From Strongyloides papillosus (Eukaryota; Nematoda; Chromadorea; Rhabditida; Strongyloididae), in the NCBI GenBank assembly GCA_005656395.1, contig SRSI01000006.1, positions 1 through 64,000 of the forward strand: 64,000 nt of DNA. The letters run 5' to 3'. The first letter of the stretch is position 1, and every line of letters begins with the position of its first letter. Under the pieces are notes generated by a model, which made no database searches, had not been told where the DNA came from, and worked only from the letters and a program-made list of their open reading frames with translations. The position numbers and the translations under genes are program-made. Below are positions 29,165-41,094 of this stretch, in pieces.

Positions 29165-31516
29165 CAAAAAAATTTATAACTATTGTAAAAAATAAAGCTT
29201 AATTTTATAAGCATTATAAAAAGCTAATTAAATGTTTCAATTTGAAGTTATCTTATATACTATTGTATATTTATTCTTATACGTCTAAATTCACATTTGT
29301 ATGAACTATTAAATATTTACTTGATAGGTAAATATATTCGCTAAATATTTAAGCAAGATATCAAGAGGTGAAATTAAAGTGTTAAAAGATTTAACCTTAA
29401 AACATTGTGTAAATTGATCCTGAAGCCATATATTTACTTTTCTTAAAATATATGTTACTCATTTTTGCGGAAGCGTTTTGATGACTAGTTTTGTCTTTTG
29501 TCGAGAATAAGAACACGTTTCAACGATTAGATTAATAGTTGTTTAGAAAATATTTATAATTGGTGTTTTCTCAATAAATGAGCGAAATTTTTAAAAATTT
29601 CTGCTTCAAAGCCGGAAATATAAATGATTATTAGTTAATGAAATTAATTTTTTTATTTGCTTCTTACATTTGGAGGTAATTTGTTTTAGATGCGATACTT
29701 ATTAACAGAAATACCATAAAAATTATATAATTAATGTAAATTTATAGTATATATAAAGATTAAAAAGGAAATAAAATATAGTTAACATGAAAAACATGAT
29801 GCAAACATTTATAATAGATTTATATATACCGACGTGCATTATATAAATAATTTTCTTAAACATATTAAGTTCATTTGTACTATTTTTAATAATAGTGATA
29901 TAAAATAATATATATCAATGATTAACTTATTTTTGTTTTTTTAATTTTTAAATAACTATAAAACGTAAGAAATCATTAAAACGCAAGTTTTGAAGGTAAC
30001 AATATTTTTTAATAATCAATGTCTATTATCAAATTACTGAATATTATACGATAAAAAATATTAAAAATATTTCTTTTACATTATCATAAAAGCAATATAT
30101 AAATAGTAATAAAAAAAATAAAATTAATTTTAAAACAAATTGCCCTCAAAACGAATAATAATTGCAACATTAAAGTTAATTATAAATTTCTATTATTAAT
30201 ATATATTATCTAAAACTCTATGAACAATATAATTCCGGAATAACAATACCTCGCATTTTCGATAATATAGACAATTCTTATATTATTCTAATTATTAAAC
30301 TATTGTTGCCTCCATGTAATATATGTGTTAAACTTGTTTTTAATAATATATTAACTTTTATAGGGTACATGAGAAGTTAAATAAATTTATTTTAAAGATA
30401 GATATTTTAGCATTTTGATAAATAATATAAATGTAATATTTTTTCTTCTTTTTGATCCCACTTTTATTTTAAATGTGTGATGATTAAAATGTTATTTTTA
30501 AATATTTTAAGGTTACATCTGTTTATACCACAAAAATATTTGTTTTCCTGAATAAATATTATTTTTGACATTGTTTGTCTGGTGATTCAATTTATTAAAC
30601 TTTTCATAAGTGGAAAAATTTTAGTTTAATTGAAATTATGGTATTTGTAAAATTTAAATTTTTAACATAAACAACATTAAATGATAAAAAGATAATATAA
30701 AATAATAACTAAATAACATAAAATGAAAATATCAAAAAATTTATTAATTGTGGAAATAATGAATGGTAAATATTAACTAACAAACTAAAATGTAAAATTT
30801 GTGTTATTTTTGCAATTAAAATTTAAATAAGAAAAATAAGATTGATATCCTCAATAATGTTGTAAATTATTTATTTTAATTATCATATTTACTTTTGCTT
30901 ATACATATATTAATTTTTTATCACAAATCTACTTTTTTTCACTTTTCGGTGTATATAGACATGAATTATTATTTTGTTTCAACGAATAAAAAAAACAACT
31001 ATTAGTTGTACATAATTACTCACTATACGTTTTAAAATTAAACTCTTATTAAATCACAAAAATATGTTTGATAAAGTGTGTTTCTTTTTAGTATTATGTT
31101 TTAAAGTATACGTTTTACCATAATGTTGTTCTAGGTCATTACTTTTAATTATATACTATTTTATCAAGTATTTTTGCTCTTGTAAGTTATGACTTCCACT
31201 TTTTTTGAAAATCTAAATTAAAAATTAAAACAATGAAGTTTAATAATTCGTGTGGAAAATGGTAGATCAAAGATCTTTTTTTATATCTTCTATCATGTAT
31301 TATAAACATTTGTTGAGACGAAGTCTTTATTATTTTTTGTGTATGTTTTGATGTTACCTTCTTTTGTGTTATCTGCAGTATCTTTTAATATTTGTAGAGA
31401 GAGAATCCTTCAGTAAGTAAAATACTGAAATATCTCTGATTTTATGTCAGCTAACAATTTTTTTTTTCTAATAACATATTTTAACTTTTACTTAACTTCT
31501 ATTTCAGTGAGTTAAA
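29165..31516. other. Gene-poor AT-rich region
   Basis: I see no exon or repeat array. A strong TTTCAG acceptor at 31502-31507, 9 nt before the next start codon, is a probable trans-splice site. Confidence 0.5.
31502..31507 (+). promoter_or_regulatory. Candidate trans-splice acceptor of the MITD1-like gene
   Basis: TTTCAG, the nematode consensus acceptor, preceded by a T-rich tract and followed after 9 nt by the ATG at 31517. Confidence 0.55.
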
Positions 31517-32935
31517 ATGTCTCAGGATTTTTTTGTTGAAGTGATTTGCGATATTAAGGATAAACTCGAAATTGCTGAATCTCTTGAAGATTACTCTAAA
31601 AAATGTGAATTTATAGAGGATATTGAATATTTGATGGAAGCTTTAAAAATAGGTGTGTTTTATTTTTAAATTTTTATTGTTATAAAATTTTTAGCACCTC
31701 CAAATCAATATCCTGAAATTGAGGAAGTTAAAAGACAGGTTAATAATTTTAAGATGGACAATAATTTCCTAAGTAGTACTGAAGTTCCATCTTGTTCATA
31801 CTCTTCACATGATGACTCAGACTACGTTATTGAAAATTTTAATGATATTAAAAATGAACGTGAAGCTGTGGAATTTGTAAGAGATGAAGGAGACACTAGT
31901 GAATATATCTCTGGTCTTGAGAATGTTGCTACTAAAGCATTAAATCTTTATCATGGTATGTTTAGAAAAATATATTACATTTTTATATATTTATATAGCA
32001 ACATCAACTGATCATTGTTTGCATAGTGAGATCTTTGACTTCTATTTGGGAATTAGAAGAGAACTTGATAAAATTAAAGATACTGTGGAAAGTCCAGAGG
32101 TGGAGAAGGAATATGATAAGAATTCAATTCGTTTTATCGACAAAAAAAGTAAATGTTTATCTCCTCCATCGTCTCCCGACTCTTCATCATGGTCAGATGT
32201 AGTTTCCAAGAAGAGCAGAACTTTTGGTGTTTCTAGTACCAAAGTTCTTTCTACTGCAGATAGAATTAGGGATAATATCCCCATTGATGCTAGAATCCCC
32301 GGTAGTGTTCCTAAAAAAGAACTTCATAGCAATGCAAAATATCTAGGAACACGAATTATAAAAGAAAAAACTGTTGGTCATGGATTTGAATCAATATTTG
32401 GGGAATATATTAGGTTCCATAAAAGTGACAGTAGTTATAGGCCTATTGAATCAGTGACCGTAAAGGACCCCTATTTATCTGAAGATATCCAGGTAAAAAA
32501 TATTCTCGATTTTTTTAAGTATTGTTGGAGAAATATAAATACATTAAAAAAATTTGAGATCATCACTGAAGCTCCAAAAAGTCAGAAAAATATCGTAAAA
32601 TTGAAAAAAACGTATGGAAGAAGTAAGACTGATAATCAAATTGTTAACATGTTGAGTAATAAAGACTCAAAAATACGATGTTCTATGTCAGAAATCGAAA
32701 ATCATTGTAAGTCATCGGGAGTTGGTTTCAATGTAAAATATGAAGAAAATATCCATGAAAGATACGTTTAGTAAGTAATTGATTTAAATGTTTATATATT
32801 TTTTCTAGTTTTGATAACGGTATTTTCTGCAGTCTTGAGAGAGGATTTGATTTCTATTATTACAATTATAATAACTCCAGTGATCGAAATGAATGGAATT
32901 GTAAGGCGACACATATAGTTTTTTATTGCCTTTAA
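31517..32935 (+). CDS. MITD1-like protein (C-terminal phospholipase-D-like domain, ESCRT-III abscission factor)
   Basis: Vertebrate MITD1 binds ESCRT-III through an N-terminal MIT domain, and membranes through a C-terminal phospholipase-D-like (PLD-fold) domain, and stabilises the midbody before abscission. Four exons, 31517..31652, 31695..31955, 31999..32770 and 32809..32935, are phase-consistent and give 431 residues, longer than MITD1 (about 250). The C-terminal 175 residues match the MITD1 order: GFESIFGEYI, VTVKDPYLSEDIQVKNILDF, a short helix pair (MSEIENHCKSSGVGFNVKY), then IHERYVYFDNGIFCSLERGFDFYY; the last block appears only after splicing into exon 4. The N-terminal half is acidic and Ser-rich; a helical stretch at about 105-140 (GLENVATKALNLYH through LGIRRELDKIKD) may be a degenerate MIT domain. 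A possible lipid-binding ESCRT-associated protein. Confidence 0.75.
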
Positions 32936-34828
32936 ACTACTATTTAATGAATAATTTGAAAAATTTCCCTTTTAATAAGGAATATTTACTGTTTTGAAAT
33001 TTATTTTGTCAGGAAGACTACTTTTAGCTGTACTTTCAAAATACATATCTTTCACACAAAGTTAATAAAGATTGAAATTATTTTGTCTACGTTTATCAAT
33101 TATAATCTTTTACTATTCTGTAAAATCATTTTTTGTTTTCTGACTATTTTGTAAGAAATTAGTGTTTGTGTAATACATACTAGTTAGAATTATTGTAATT
33201 TATTTCCAATTATTTATTTATTGTAGATAAAAATATTAATTGTTATTTATTTTAAATAACTTTCCTGAGAATGTCGAGCAATTTTACATATGTGGGAGAA
33301 GCAGAAATCTAGGACCCACTTATTATATGTTTAAACAATACTCCTAGGTAATATATTACAGTATATAAAATATTATTTTTATATCTCCACTCTGCATGCT
33401 TTTATTACTTCTGGAAGTTTCCAACCACGATCGCGTACCTGAAAAATTAATCTATGAATATGTGGTAATATATATCACTTTTCTCCATTTTTAACACTTG
33501 TTTTACTTCAATTTAAATTCGAAAAATTTAATTTCTATGTATTTTTTGTGACAAAAAATAAAAAAACCTGAATCTCAAAAATATTAAATTCGAATTCAGC
33601 ATATCTGAAAATCCATATACGGTTGTACCCCCCTACACGCGGTAGATTGGTTGCAGAGATTACCACGCATAACGAAACCGCCATAAATAGCAAATTGCAG
33701 TATTCCCTATTTTTTCATGTACTAAAACCTTTAAATTATAATGATAGATAAAATATAATTTTTTTCTACAATTGTAAACAATAGTGTTCTCTTAGTTAGC
33801 TTAATTTAAAGAAATGAAAAATTTTCTCGTAAAATGAATTTGTACTTTAGGATAGCTAAAATAAAAAATAATTGTATGTATGCCCCATGTTATAACTTTC
33901 TAGTTTTTGGTAATTTTGAAACCGTTGATACGGGAAGCCATTGTAATGTTATTTTATTAACAACATAGAAATTTTTTGTTGTTTTATTCCATAAGTAAAG
34001 CCATTGTTAGAAACTGCTTTTAACGGATTAAAATGTTTATCTTTAAATCGTAGAAATAAATAGATTCAATAAAATGTTGAAAACTTCTTATTTTTTAGTA
34101 AGTCTGATTTGTGTGTACTTAAAAATTATATCACTTTCCTAAAATATACCCTATAGAGTTCAATTTTTATGACTTCATTTCTATTGTGAAACTATAATTT
34201 TTTATTTAGACCTTAAGTATTTTTTCGTTAAAGATTAATTGGTTTTTCTTAATGGATAGTATAATAAATCATTCAACATATTAAAGTCATAATATTTTAT
34301 TAGAAAATAAATATATAAACATTTTGATATTTTTATTTATGAATATCAAGAACTCAGAGAAAACATTTAAAAATTTATTATGAAGATTTCTTTTAAGTTT
34401 GTAAGATTTTAAGCAACTTTATCCAAATATGTGGTCATTAACAACAACGTTTGGATTTTTACCTTCTTTAAAAATTGAAGTTATTATTACTGGCTTCATT
34501 GTATTTGTTAAATTATCTTTTATTGAAAATTTGAAATTAATTGTATACATTTTCTCCCCGTTTTTTTCCTCATTTTTAATCGTGCACTAAAATATTAATT
34601 AATTGAACAAGTAGTCTTACTTTATTAGATTGAACATATAACTGTTTCATTTTAACTTCAATGAAAATTTAGAAACAAAATTTACCTTAAAATAAAATAT
34701 GAAAATACAATCTATAAAGGTATATAAATTCAAATAATTAATAAAAAAATTTGCTTATTATTTAATTTTGTCTTTTTTTTTCATATATAAAATAAATTAT
34801 ATTATCATATTGGTTTGTCATTTTATTA
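32936..34828. other. Intergenic region containing a higher-complexity island
   Basis: Mostly AT-rich flank, except for 33280-33345 and 33379-33720, which have clearly more balanced base composition (see the separate entry). The rest, 33730-34828, shows nothing that I can support. Confidence 0.5.
33379..33684 (-). CDS. Candidate two-exon small protein in a GC-richer island
   Basis: Minus-strand exons 33568..33684 and 33379..33438 join in phase 0 through a 129-nt intron with a GGTTTT donor and a strong TTTTTCAG acceptor, giving 58 residues starting MAVSLCVVISATNLPRVGG and ending RGWKLPEVIKACRVEI. I do not recognise the family. The same bases are also open in other frames: a minus frame ending CYLWRFRYAW followed by TAA, and a plus frame with PPTRGRLVAEITT. 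The GC-rich stretch could therefore equally be a structured RNA, an exon in another frame, or a decayed gene. Reported because it is clearly unlike the surrounding sequence. Confidence 0.28.
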
Positions 34829-35728
34829 ATGGATAAAAATCCGTCTAATAATGTTCCCCCATATTCTCAACTATACAATCTTGATTTATCATTTAATAAA
34901 CCATTAGAACTAAATCTTAATTACGACAGTGACATAATAAATGAAAATTGTACACAAGAAGACTCAGAATCTTCTGAATCAACAACAAAAATGGAAAATA
35001 TAACAGCAACAAAATCTGAAGAATCAAATGATAAAATCTCAAGTTCTGCTAAAAATATTGATGTAAAAGATTCTCCAAGTTGTAAATCCCAATATGTAAT
35101 GACGAAAATTGATGAACCTGTTAATAATGAGACAATTGTCAAATCCTCTAATCAGGCGAATAGTGGTGGATACTGGGGTTTTGGTATTGTTAGTAGCTAT
35201 GTTATGGACGGTTTACAGAAAATCTATCCCAATGTATCATCCTCATTAAGAGAAACAAAGAAAAATGACAGTCAAGGAATCAATAAAACAAGTACGAAAA
35301 AGTCTATGTATGTTGTTAATGAATGTAATAAAAGTCCTAAAGAACAAGAAAATATTACAACTCAAGATAAATTATTGGATGATAAATCTAAAACAATATC
35401 AAATGACCTAAATAGAGGTACATATGGATATTTACCGAATTGGGATACTCTTGTAGGTGCTACATCTAATTTGGTGGAAACTACAACATCTGTAGTTAGT
35501 TTAACAACCAATGTTTTAAAATCAGCAACTGAAGTTGGTATTAAAAATATTAAATCCATTAATCAAAAAAATAACTATATTAATAAAGCCCAAAATCAAT
35601 CATCTCATAATTCAAGCAGTATTTCATGTCAAGAAAACCTCAAAAGTTTTGCTGATTATGATTATATAGATTTAGTATCAGTGAATAAACAACTCTCTGA
35701 AAATGGCAGCAACAATAATAAAATTTAA
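34829..35728 (+). CDS. Uncharacterised intronless protein, 299 aa
   Basis: Single open frame from an ATG at 34829 to TAA. The product is hydrophilic and rich in Ser, Asn, Lys and Thr. Residues 1-110 and about 145-200 look disordered, and an acidic run (QEDSESSEST) lies near residue 45. Two more ordered segments stand out: GGYWGFGIVSSYVMDGLQKI (about 113-132) and YGYLPNWDTLVGATSNLVETT (about 196-216) followed by VVSLTTNVLKSATEVGIKNI, both amphipathic and possibly membrane-associating helices. No signal peptide and no catalytic motif. The reading frame is long for this base composition and has normal protein-like periodicity, so I believe it is a gene, but I do not recognise the family. Confidence 0.65.
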   Translation: MDKNPSNNVPPYSQLYNLDLSFNKPLELNLNYDSDIINENCTQEDSESSESTTKMENITATKSEESNDKISSSAKNIDVKDSPSCKSQYVMTKIDEPVNNETIVKSSNQANSGGYWGFGIVSSYVMDGLQKIYPNVSSSLRETKKNDSQGINKTSTKKSMYVVNECNKSPKEQENITTQDKLLDDKSKTISNDLNRGTYGYLPNWDTLVGATSNLVETTTSVVSLTTNVLKSATEVGIKNIKSINQKNNYINKAQNQSSHNSSSISCQENLKSFADYDYIDLVSVNKQLSENGSNNNKI

Positions 35729-36380
35729 TTTTAAAAAAAATATAGTATTCTTAATTCTTCTTTTAACATTTGGAAAAAAACAATATATATAAATTCATTC
35801 ATTTTCTATTGTGTCATAAATAAATAGTACGATGGTAATTTAAATTTTATTAAATTGAATACTACATTCATTTTCTAGAATTGATATCTTATCTTTTTTA
35901 TTTACATTATGTCGGAAAATGCAGTAAGTTGACAATTTTTTTTGATGAAAGAATAAGCTAATGAATAATGAAACCACTTTTTTTCTGTTCGTTTTTAACA
36001 AAATTATATTCTAATGAAATTAGTAATACTTTAATAGTAATCCTGCTAAAACAGAAAAATACCAAAGAAAAAATATAATTATCATATCTTTTTAAAAAAA
36101 TTTATAGGAATATGATTGCAAAGGAATATTAATTGAATTTCTTTCCTCTCTTGTATGAAAACTAAAATATGAACTGCGCGAACCTTCTAGAATATGTTGT
36201 ATTTTTATGTAATAAAAAGACTAGTGATTAAATTGTATTTACGATTACATAAAACTCCGATAGTATATATAAAAAGTATTTTCTCTTAGTAATATGTGAT
36301 TTCCAATTTAATATTTTATTAGAAATTTTTCAACAATTATTATAGCTAGTAGATATTAATTAACCCCAAACGTTATCAAA
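35729..36380. other. Convergent 3' flanks, nothing else seen
   Basis: AT-rich region between the uncharacterised plus-strand gene and the kinesin gene. It should contain both 3' UTRs. No other element is recognised. Confidence 0.5.
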
Positions 36381-38392
36381 TTATGAATATTCACTCTTGA
36401 ATTCTGCTTTCTTAATACTAGAACAAAGTTGAACTTTCAAATTCTTTAGTCGATCAATGACATCAGATTGAGAAATATTCTTTAATGCGTCGTGGAAAGT
36501 ATTTACATTTCCACCATTAAGAACACTACGCATTGTTATGCAATGTGACAGTTGTTTCTCATAGGAACTAATTAATCCTTGCATTGAAGAGAGAATTTCC
36601 ATTGAATTGTCGTATTTAGAAGTATCAATTTCAAAATGACTATAATCAGAGACTTCCGACATAGAATTGTTGTTGAAACTTTGGTCTATTTTACTAGAAT
36701 ATGTAGATGAGTAATTAAAACATTCACTATTTTGCAAGGACTGTTGTCGAGGGCAAATCTTTGTCACTTGTTCGGCATATTTTAAACTATTTAATGTTGT
36801 TTCACAACTACTTATTGCTGGTGACACCATCGTAATCTATAAAAGTAATTTATGAAATTGACTATATAATTACATACCATACAAAGTTTGGAATTTTTCC
36901 CAATAAAACTATCTTTTAAAAATTGAGTTAAAGCAGAGTTTCTAAATGGAATTCTTTCAGCATTCTCCGAAGACATATATCTGATACATTCTTTCAATGC
37001 TAGTAAACTTTTGTTTATAGCATTTCCTTCATTTCTTGTTACTTTATCAACATTTCCTGCATCTACTCCACGTTCACTACCTGCAAGATCAACCAAACTG
37101 AATTTTGATATAATTTCTTCATCATATGTTAAATAAAATTGAAAAATCGCATGTGATCTTGATGATTGAGCATTAGCTTTTGTCTGTCCAGTACTTCTAA
37201 GTTTAGATCCACTTGAAATTAATTTCATAACTTCCTCTGGTTTATTACAACGAACTCTTTTAATTCCAGTTATTTTTACATCATCATTTTGATCAGCTTG
37301 TACTTTAAGTTCTACTCTCTTATTTAACAAATCATACGCTTTATTCATATAAATTTCAAAAAAAGAACATTCAACATGATACCCATTACGATTCATGTAA
37401 TTTACACTAGATTGTTGAAAGATATCCTTACAAGTAGATGAATAAATTCCATTACTACTAACACCAAGGCCTTCACCATTCATAGTATAAGTTTTACCGC
37501 TACCTGTTTGTCCATAAGCAAAATATGTAACACAATTTCCATTAAAAAAAGATTGAATGAGATTTTTTGCAGTGTTCTCATAAACACATTCATTTGTTGC
37601 TTTTGCATCAAATATCCCATCAAATTGAAAAGATATTGTATTAATATATTTTTGCATATTAACTTTAGCTTGAGGTTGATGGATAATTAAACTTTGACTA
37701 TTTGGAATGTTAATGATCTCAATTTCCTGATTGCTAACATCAATCTCATTCAAAGGCCTAACGCGTACGAATACTTTCATCCTAGCATCTTCATTATCAA
37801 CGAAATACTCAAGTGGTGAAAATTGAACACAAGAAATTTCTTCTTGTATTAACTTATAATAATCGTAGTGTGGATGATTTTTTGGAATACTAGGAAAATT
37901 TTTACAGTTATTACCACGACTTTCATTTAAATTTATTCCACTTTTTAATGTTTTACACAATGGCCTTATAATTGTTTCTTGACTAGTAGGACTCATAGAC
38001 TCAGTTGGACTCTTTTGAACTACACTTGTAAAAGATTCATTAAAGCTCGATTCATTTAAAGAACTTAAGTTTCGTTCTCTAAAAGTAGTGTTACTACTAA
38101 AAGAAGTTTGTGATATATGGTTACTAGTCGAAATGAAACTTATTTCTGAAGATGATTGTGTTTGCAAAGATAACTCAGGATTCCAACTTAAAACTTGTTG
38201 AAATGATAATGTTTTTGATTTAAATGATCCATCCTAAAAAATGTGTCAAAACATCCATAATAAACTTACCGATTCAACAAATCTAACTTTCACGTGTCCT
38301 ACGTCTTTATTAATATTGACAACAGTTGCACTCTGTTTCGTTTTATTGGATCGAAGAATATTAATTGACATTCCAACTATTAATGTAGTCAT
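36381..38392 (-). CDS. klp-7: Kinesin-13 microtubule depolymerase (KIF2/MCAK, KLP-7-like)
   Basis: Internal-motor kinesin that removes tubulin from microtubule ends in spindle and centrosome. Three exons, 38270..38392, 36878..38233 and 36381..36836, all phase 0, give 644 residues, the usual size. The N-terminal domain resembles MCAK ([19 protein letters not shown], then [11 protein letters not shown]). A Ser-rich neck follows, then the motor at about 193-535: FVRVRPLN, a kinesin-13 loop 2, P-loop GQTGSGKT (282-289), switch I SSRSH (398-402), switch II DLAGSE (423-428) and [16 protein letters not shown]. The last exon opens with [21 protein letters not shown] and ends in a short helical tail. 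The central motor position supports kinesin-13. The loop-2 depolymerase motif KVD reads KVN here (about 231-233). A candidate divergent promoter with the acidic small gene lies upstream. Confidence 0.93.
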
Positions 38393-38982
38393 TTTTATTT
38401 TAATCAAAAATAATAGTTATGAATATTCGAATAATATGAAATTACATATATCTAAAATAAAAGAAAACAGATGAAAAGCTTTTCGCTATTAGACATAATG
38501 GAATGGGTCGTAGAAATTTTCACTAAATTTGAATTCTATTCAAACTTTAATTTAACCGTATATTTATTATACCATATTAATAATTGTCAATCTCATCTTG
38601 GTGTATATGGTTAATCCAAAAAATTACAAATCGCGAGTAAAATAGCACAATTTATTTCTCTTCATTTTAAATATAACATTCATTATTTAAAAATTTCTGC
38701 GGAACCATTTTTATCAAGTTTTTTGGAAAGACGATGCTCTATGTTAGATTATGTTTACAATAATTTTCTAATTTTCTTCTACCACTTTACCACCTATTGG
38801 TGTCACTACAATTTAACATAATGAAATATGTTTGTAAGTAAATAACTTGTTTATATTCATTAATTATTTTTAAAACGATGAAGCTTATTCTAATTTTTAT
38901 TTAACTAACGGAGCCATGTACAAACTCTCTAGCATATGTAATTTTGATTTTCAGGAATCTTTTTTTATGTTTTAAACTACCA
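38393..38982. other. Divergent intergenic region between kinesin-13 and an acidic-protein gene
   Basis: About 590 nt, probably holding two promoters. A clear GATTTTCAG acceptor at 38946-38954, 28 nt before the plus-strand ATG, is a likely trans-splice site. Nothing else is recognised. Confidence 0.5.
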
Positions 38983-39423
38983 ATGGAAAACTTCAAAAAT
39001 TACAAACTATTTTCTCAAAATTTAATTTCTGACAGCGAAGTATGGAATGATAATATATTGTTTTCTTTTGATTTTAAACTACCAAGTTCGCAAGAAGAAG
39101 ATCTCAGTAATGTTTTTTCGGCAAACCGTTGCAATGACGATAGTGGAATAATAATTACTAACAAAGTGTTGACAAGTGATAGTGATGCTAACAGTAGTGT
39201 AGATTTCTCCTCTCCAAGATATTCTTTCACTTCTGATGAATTTGATAGTTATATATTAAATTGTCCAGGTGTTTCTTCAGATGATGAAGGAACCATTGAA
39301 TCATGCATAAGCGGATTTATAGACATGTCAGACAGTGAAAATTCACTTTATGATATCTTAGATACTTCAGAAGACGATTCTTGTACTGAATATTGCACAG
39401 CAATATTTAATCAATCCAAATAA
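38983..39423 (+). CDS. Small acidic Ser/Asp-rich protein of unknown function
   Basis: A single exon of 146 residues starting at the ATG at 38983, chosen because it follows the TTTTCAG acceptor at 38954; the earlier ATG at 38967 is followed at once by a stop in its own frame. The product is strongly acidic, with repeated Asp/Glu-Ser clusters (SDSDANSSVDFSSPRYSF, SSDDEGTIES, DMSDSENSLYD, DTSEDDSC) that resemble casein-kinase-2 or SUMO/degron-like sites. No transmembrane segment or catalytic motif. Unusually low in Lys and Arg for this genome. I do not recognise the family; it could be a regulatory or intrinsically disordered nuclear protein. Confidence 0.6.
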   Translation: MENFKNYKLFSQNLISDSEVWNDNILFSFDFKLPSSQEEDLSNVFSANRCNDDSGIIITNKVLTSDSDANSSVDFSSPRYSFTSDEFDSYILNCPGVSSDDEGTIESCISGFIDMSDSENSLYDILDTSEDDSCTEYCTAIFNQSK

Positions 39424-39855
39424 AAACATGGATAGTTGAATTTCTTTATAATATAAATGATTATAGAAGTAATGAACTATAAAAACTGTTTAGATTTGAG
39501 GAAATTACAAGATTATTTCTAGGAAATATAATAAATTTTTGCTAGTACTATTTAATAGAAAATTGTAGTACTTTGTAGTTAACAGTATGCTTTTGATATT
39601 CCAAAATTATAACAAACAAAATTTTTATTTTCTAAAACTAGTACTTTTATATTTTTAAAGAATTAAAACATTTTCAATAGGTTTTTGAATTAAAATGTAG
39701 GAAATTTGACTGGATGACATTTTTGTGACTCAATAGCCATTTTTCAGATAAAACCTTGGGGAAAATTATTTTTTGAAGTATAGTATTTTTGTATTACTAA
39801 GCAGATTTGTAAAGGCCAGTTTTCTATTTTACATTTAAACAACTTTGAAACATAT
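39424..39855. other. Intergenic, convergent 3' flanks
   Basis: AT-rich, between the acidic-protein gene and the first transthyretin-like gene; only 3' UTR sequence is expected. Nothing else seen. Confidence 0.5.
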
Positions 39856-40333
39856 TTATATGTAAATGTCTTGATTCGTTATATTATTTACTTCATATTT
39901 TCCAAAATCGAAAAAAAATTCATAATGTCTTCGAAAATATTTAAAGGCTCTCACTGGAACATACATGTTTATTGTTTTGTTATCGAAGAAGTGTTTTTCT
40001 TTTGGACATTCCACTTTAAATGCAATAAAAGGGTCTATTAACGAAAACTCATAATCAAATCCATACAATGAAAAGATTCCATTCCGATCTGTTTTTCCTC
40101 TTGCTAGTATGTCATTCGAAAATACTGAAAATAATTAAAAAAAGAACAAGCACTAACATACCATCTTCTTCCATTAATTGAATTGGTATATCGATAAGTG
40201 GTTTTCCATTACATAAGAATCGTCCAGTTACTTCTATTCCTTGTCTCGTTCCAAAAAATGAATGAACTAAAATATTAAAGAGCGAGAAAAATAGAGTCAA
40301 AGTATGTTGTTTGATAAGTAATATATTTGTCAT
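39856..40333 (-). CDS. Transthyretin-like secreted protein (TTL family), copy 1
   Basis: Secreted beta-sandwich protein of the nematode-expanded transthyretin-related family; members have been linked to neuronal and clearance signalling, but most have no known ligand. Two exons, 40162..40333 and 39856..40124, joined in phase (1+2) by a 37-nt intron, give 146 residues. Residues 1-27 form a signal peptide (LFFSLFNILVHSFFG). The family signature follows: GIEVTGRFLCNGKPL, then QLMEEDVFSNDILARGKTD and NGIFSLYGFDYEFSLIDPFI, then ECPKEKHFF. The first Cys (RFLCNG) and the later Cys (VECP) are in the usual places for the family's disulphide. It lies head-to-tail with a second copy 110 nt upstream that shares the intron position and phase, so the pair arose by tandem duplication. 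Confidence 0.9.
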
Positions 40334-40443
40334 TTTACGGTAATTTTAATTTTTAAATAAAACACGAAAATTATTATAAAGAAATTATAGACAAACAAAT
40401 ATTCAAAATATATAATTTCTTATTACAAAAAATCTTTTCTTTA

Positions 40444-40875
40444 TCAATTTATTATTTTTAAAATTCTTGAAAGTTCAATATTTCCATAGTTATAGTAATA
40501 ACTACTATAAAGTCGGTAAATTTGAAATATGTCCTCTGATACATAAAAAATTTTTGTATCATGAGTTGATGGTTTATTATAAATTGGACATGTATAAGTA
40601 AATATAATATACGGATCAATTCGACTATATTCATTATCCTTTCCTGTCAATGTAAAATAACCGCTTTCATTTGTATAAGTTTTATCCATAAATGTATTAC
40701 TAAATACTAAAAAATGTTAGTAATATTTACCGTTCTTACTGTCTTCTTCATAAAGTTCAATTTTTAACTGTGACACTGCTTTCCCATTGCACAGAATTTT
40801 TCCTCTTACTTCAACATTCTGTAGCATTTCATTGGTACTTTGAAGTAATAAAATAAAAAATAAAGTCGTATACAT
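40444..40875 (-). CDS. Transthyretin-like secreted protein (TTL family), copy 2
   Basis: Two exons, 40731..40875 and 40444..40706, separated by a 24-nt intron (GTAAAT...TTTTTTAG), exceptionally short but supported by the same position and phase (1+2) as in copy 1. The 135-residue product has a short signal peptide (TLFFILLLQST), the family signature VEVRGKILCNGKAVSQLKI, a DSKN turn, then TYTNESGYFTLTG, YSRIDPYI and YTCPIYNKP. Both conserved Cys are present. It is clearly divergent from copy 1 outside the signature, so the duplication is old or the genes evolve fast. Both copies may be transcribed together on the minus strand. Confidence 0.86.
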
Positions 40876-41094
40876 ATAAGAACAAAAAATTATTACTTAA
40901 CATTTACTATAATGAAAAAATAAAATTTAAATAATTGCATTTTTTTAAATTATAATTGAATTAACATTTATAAATTAATTAAATCATTGTAAATTATATC
41001 ATAAAATTTTAATTAAATTTAATAAATAACTAAAATTGATAATGTTAATTGTTTCAATTATTCACAATCACGTATATAGGAATTAAATACTGAA

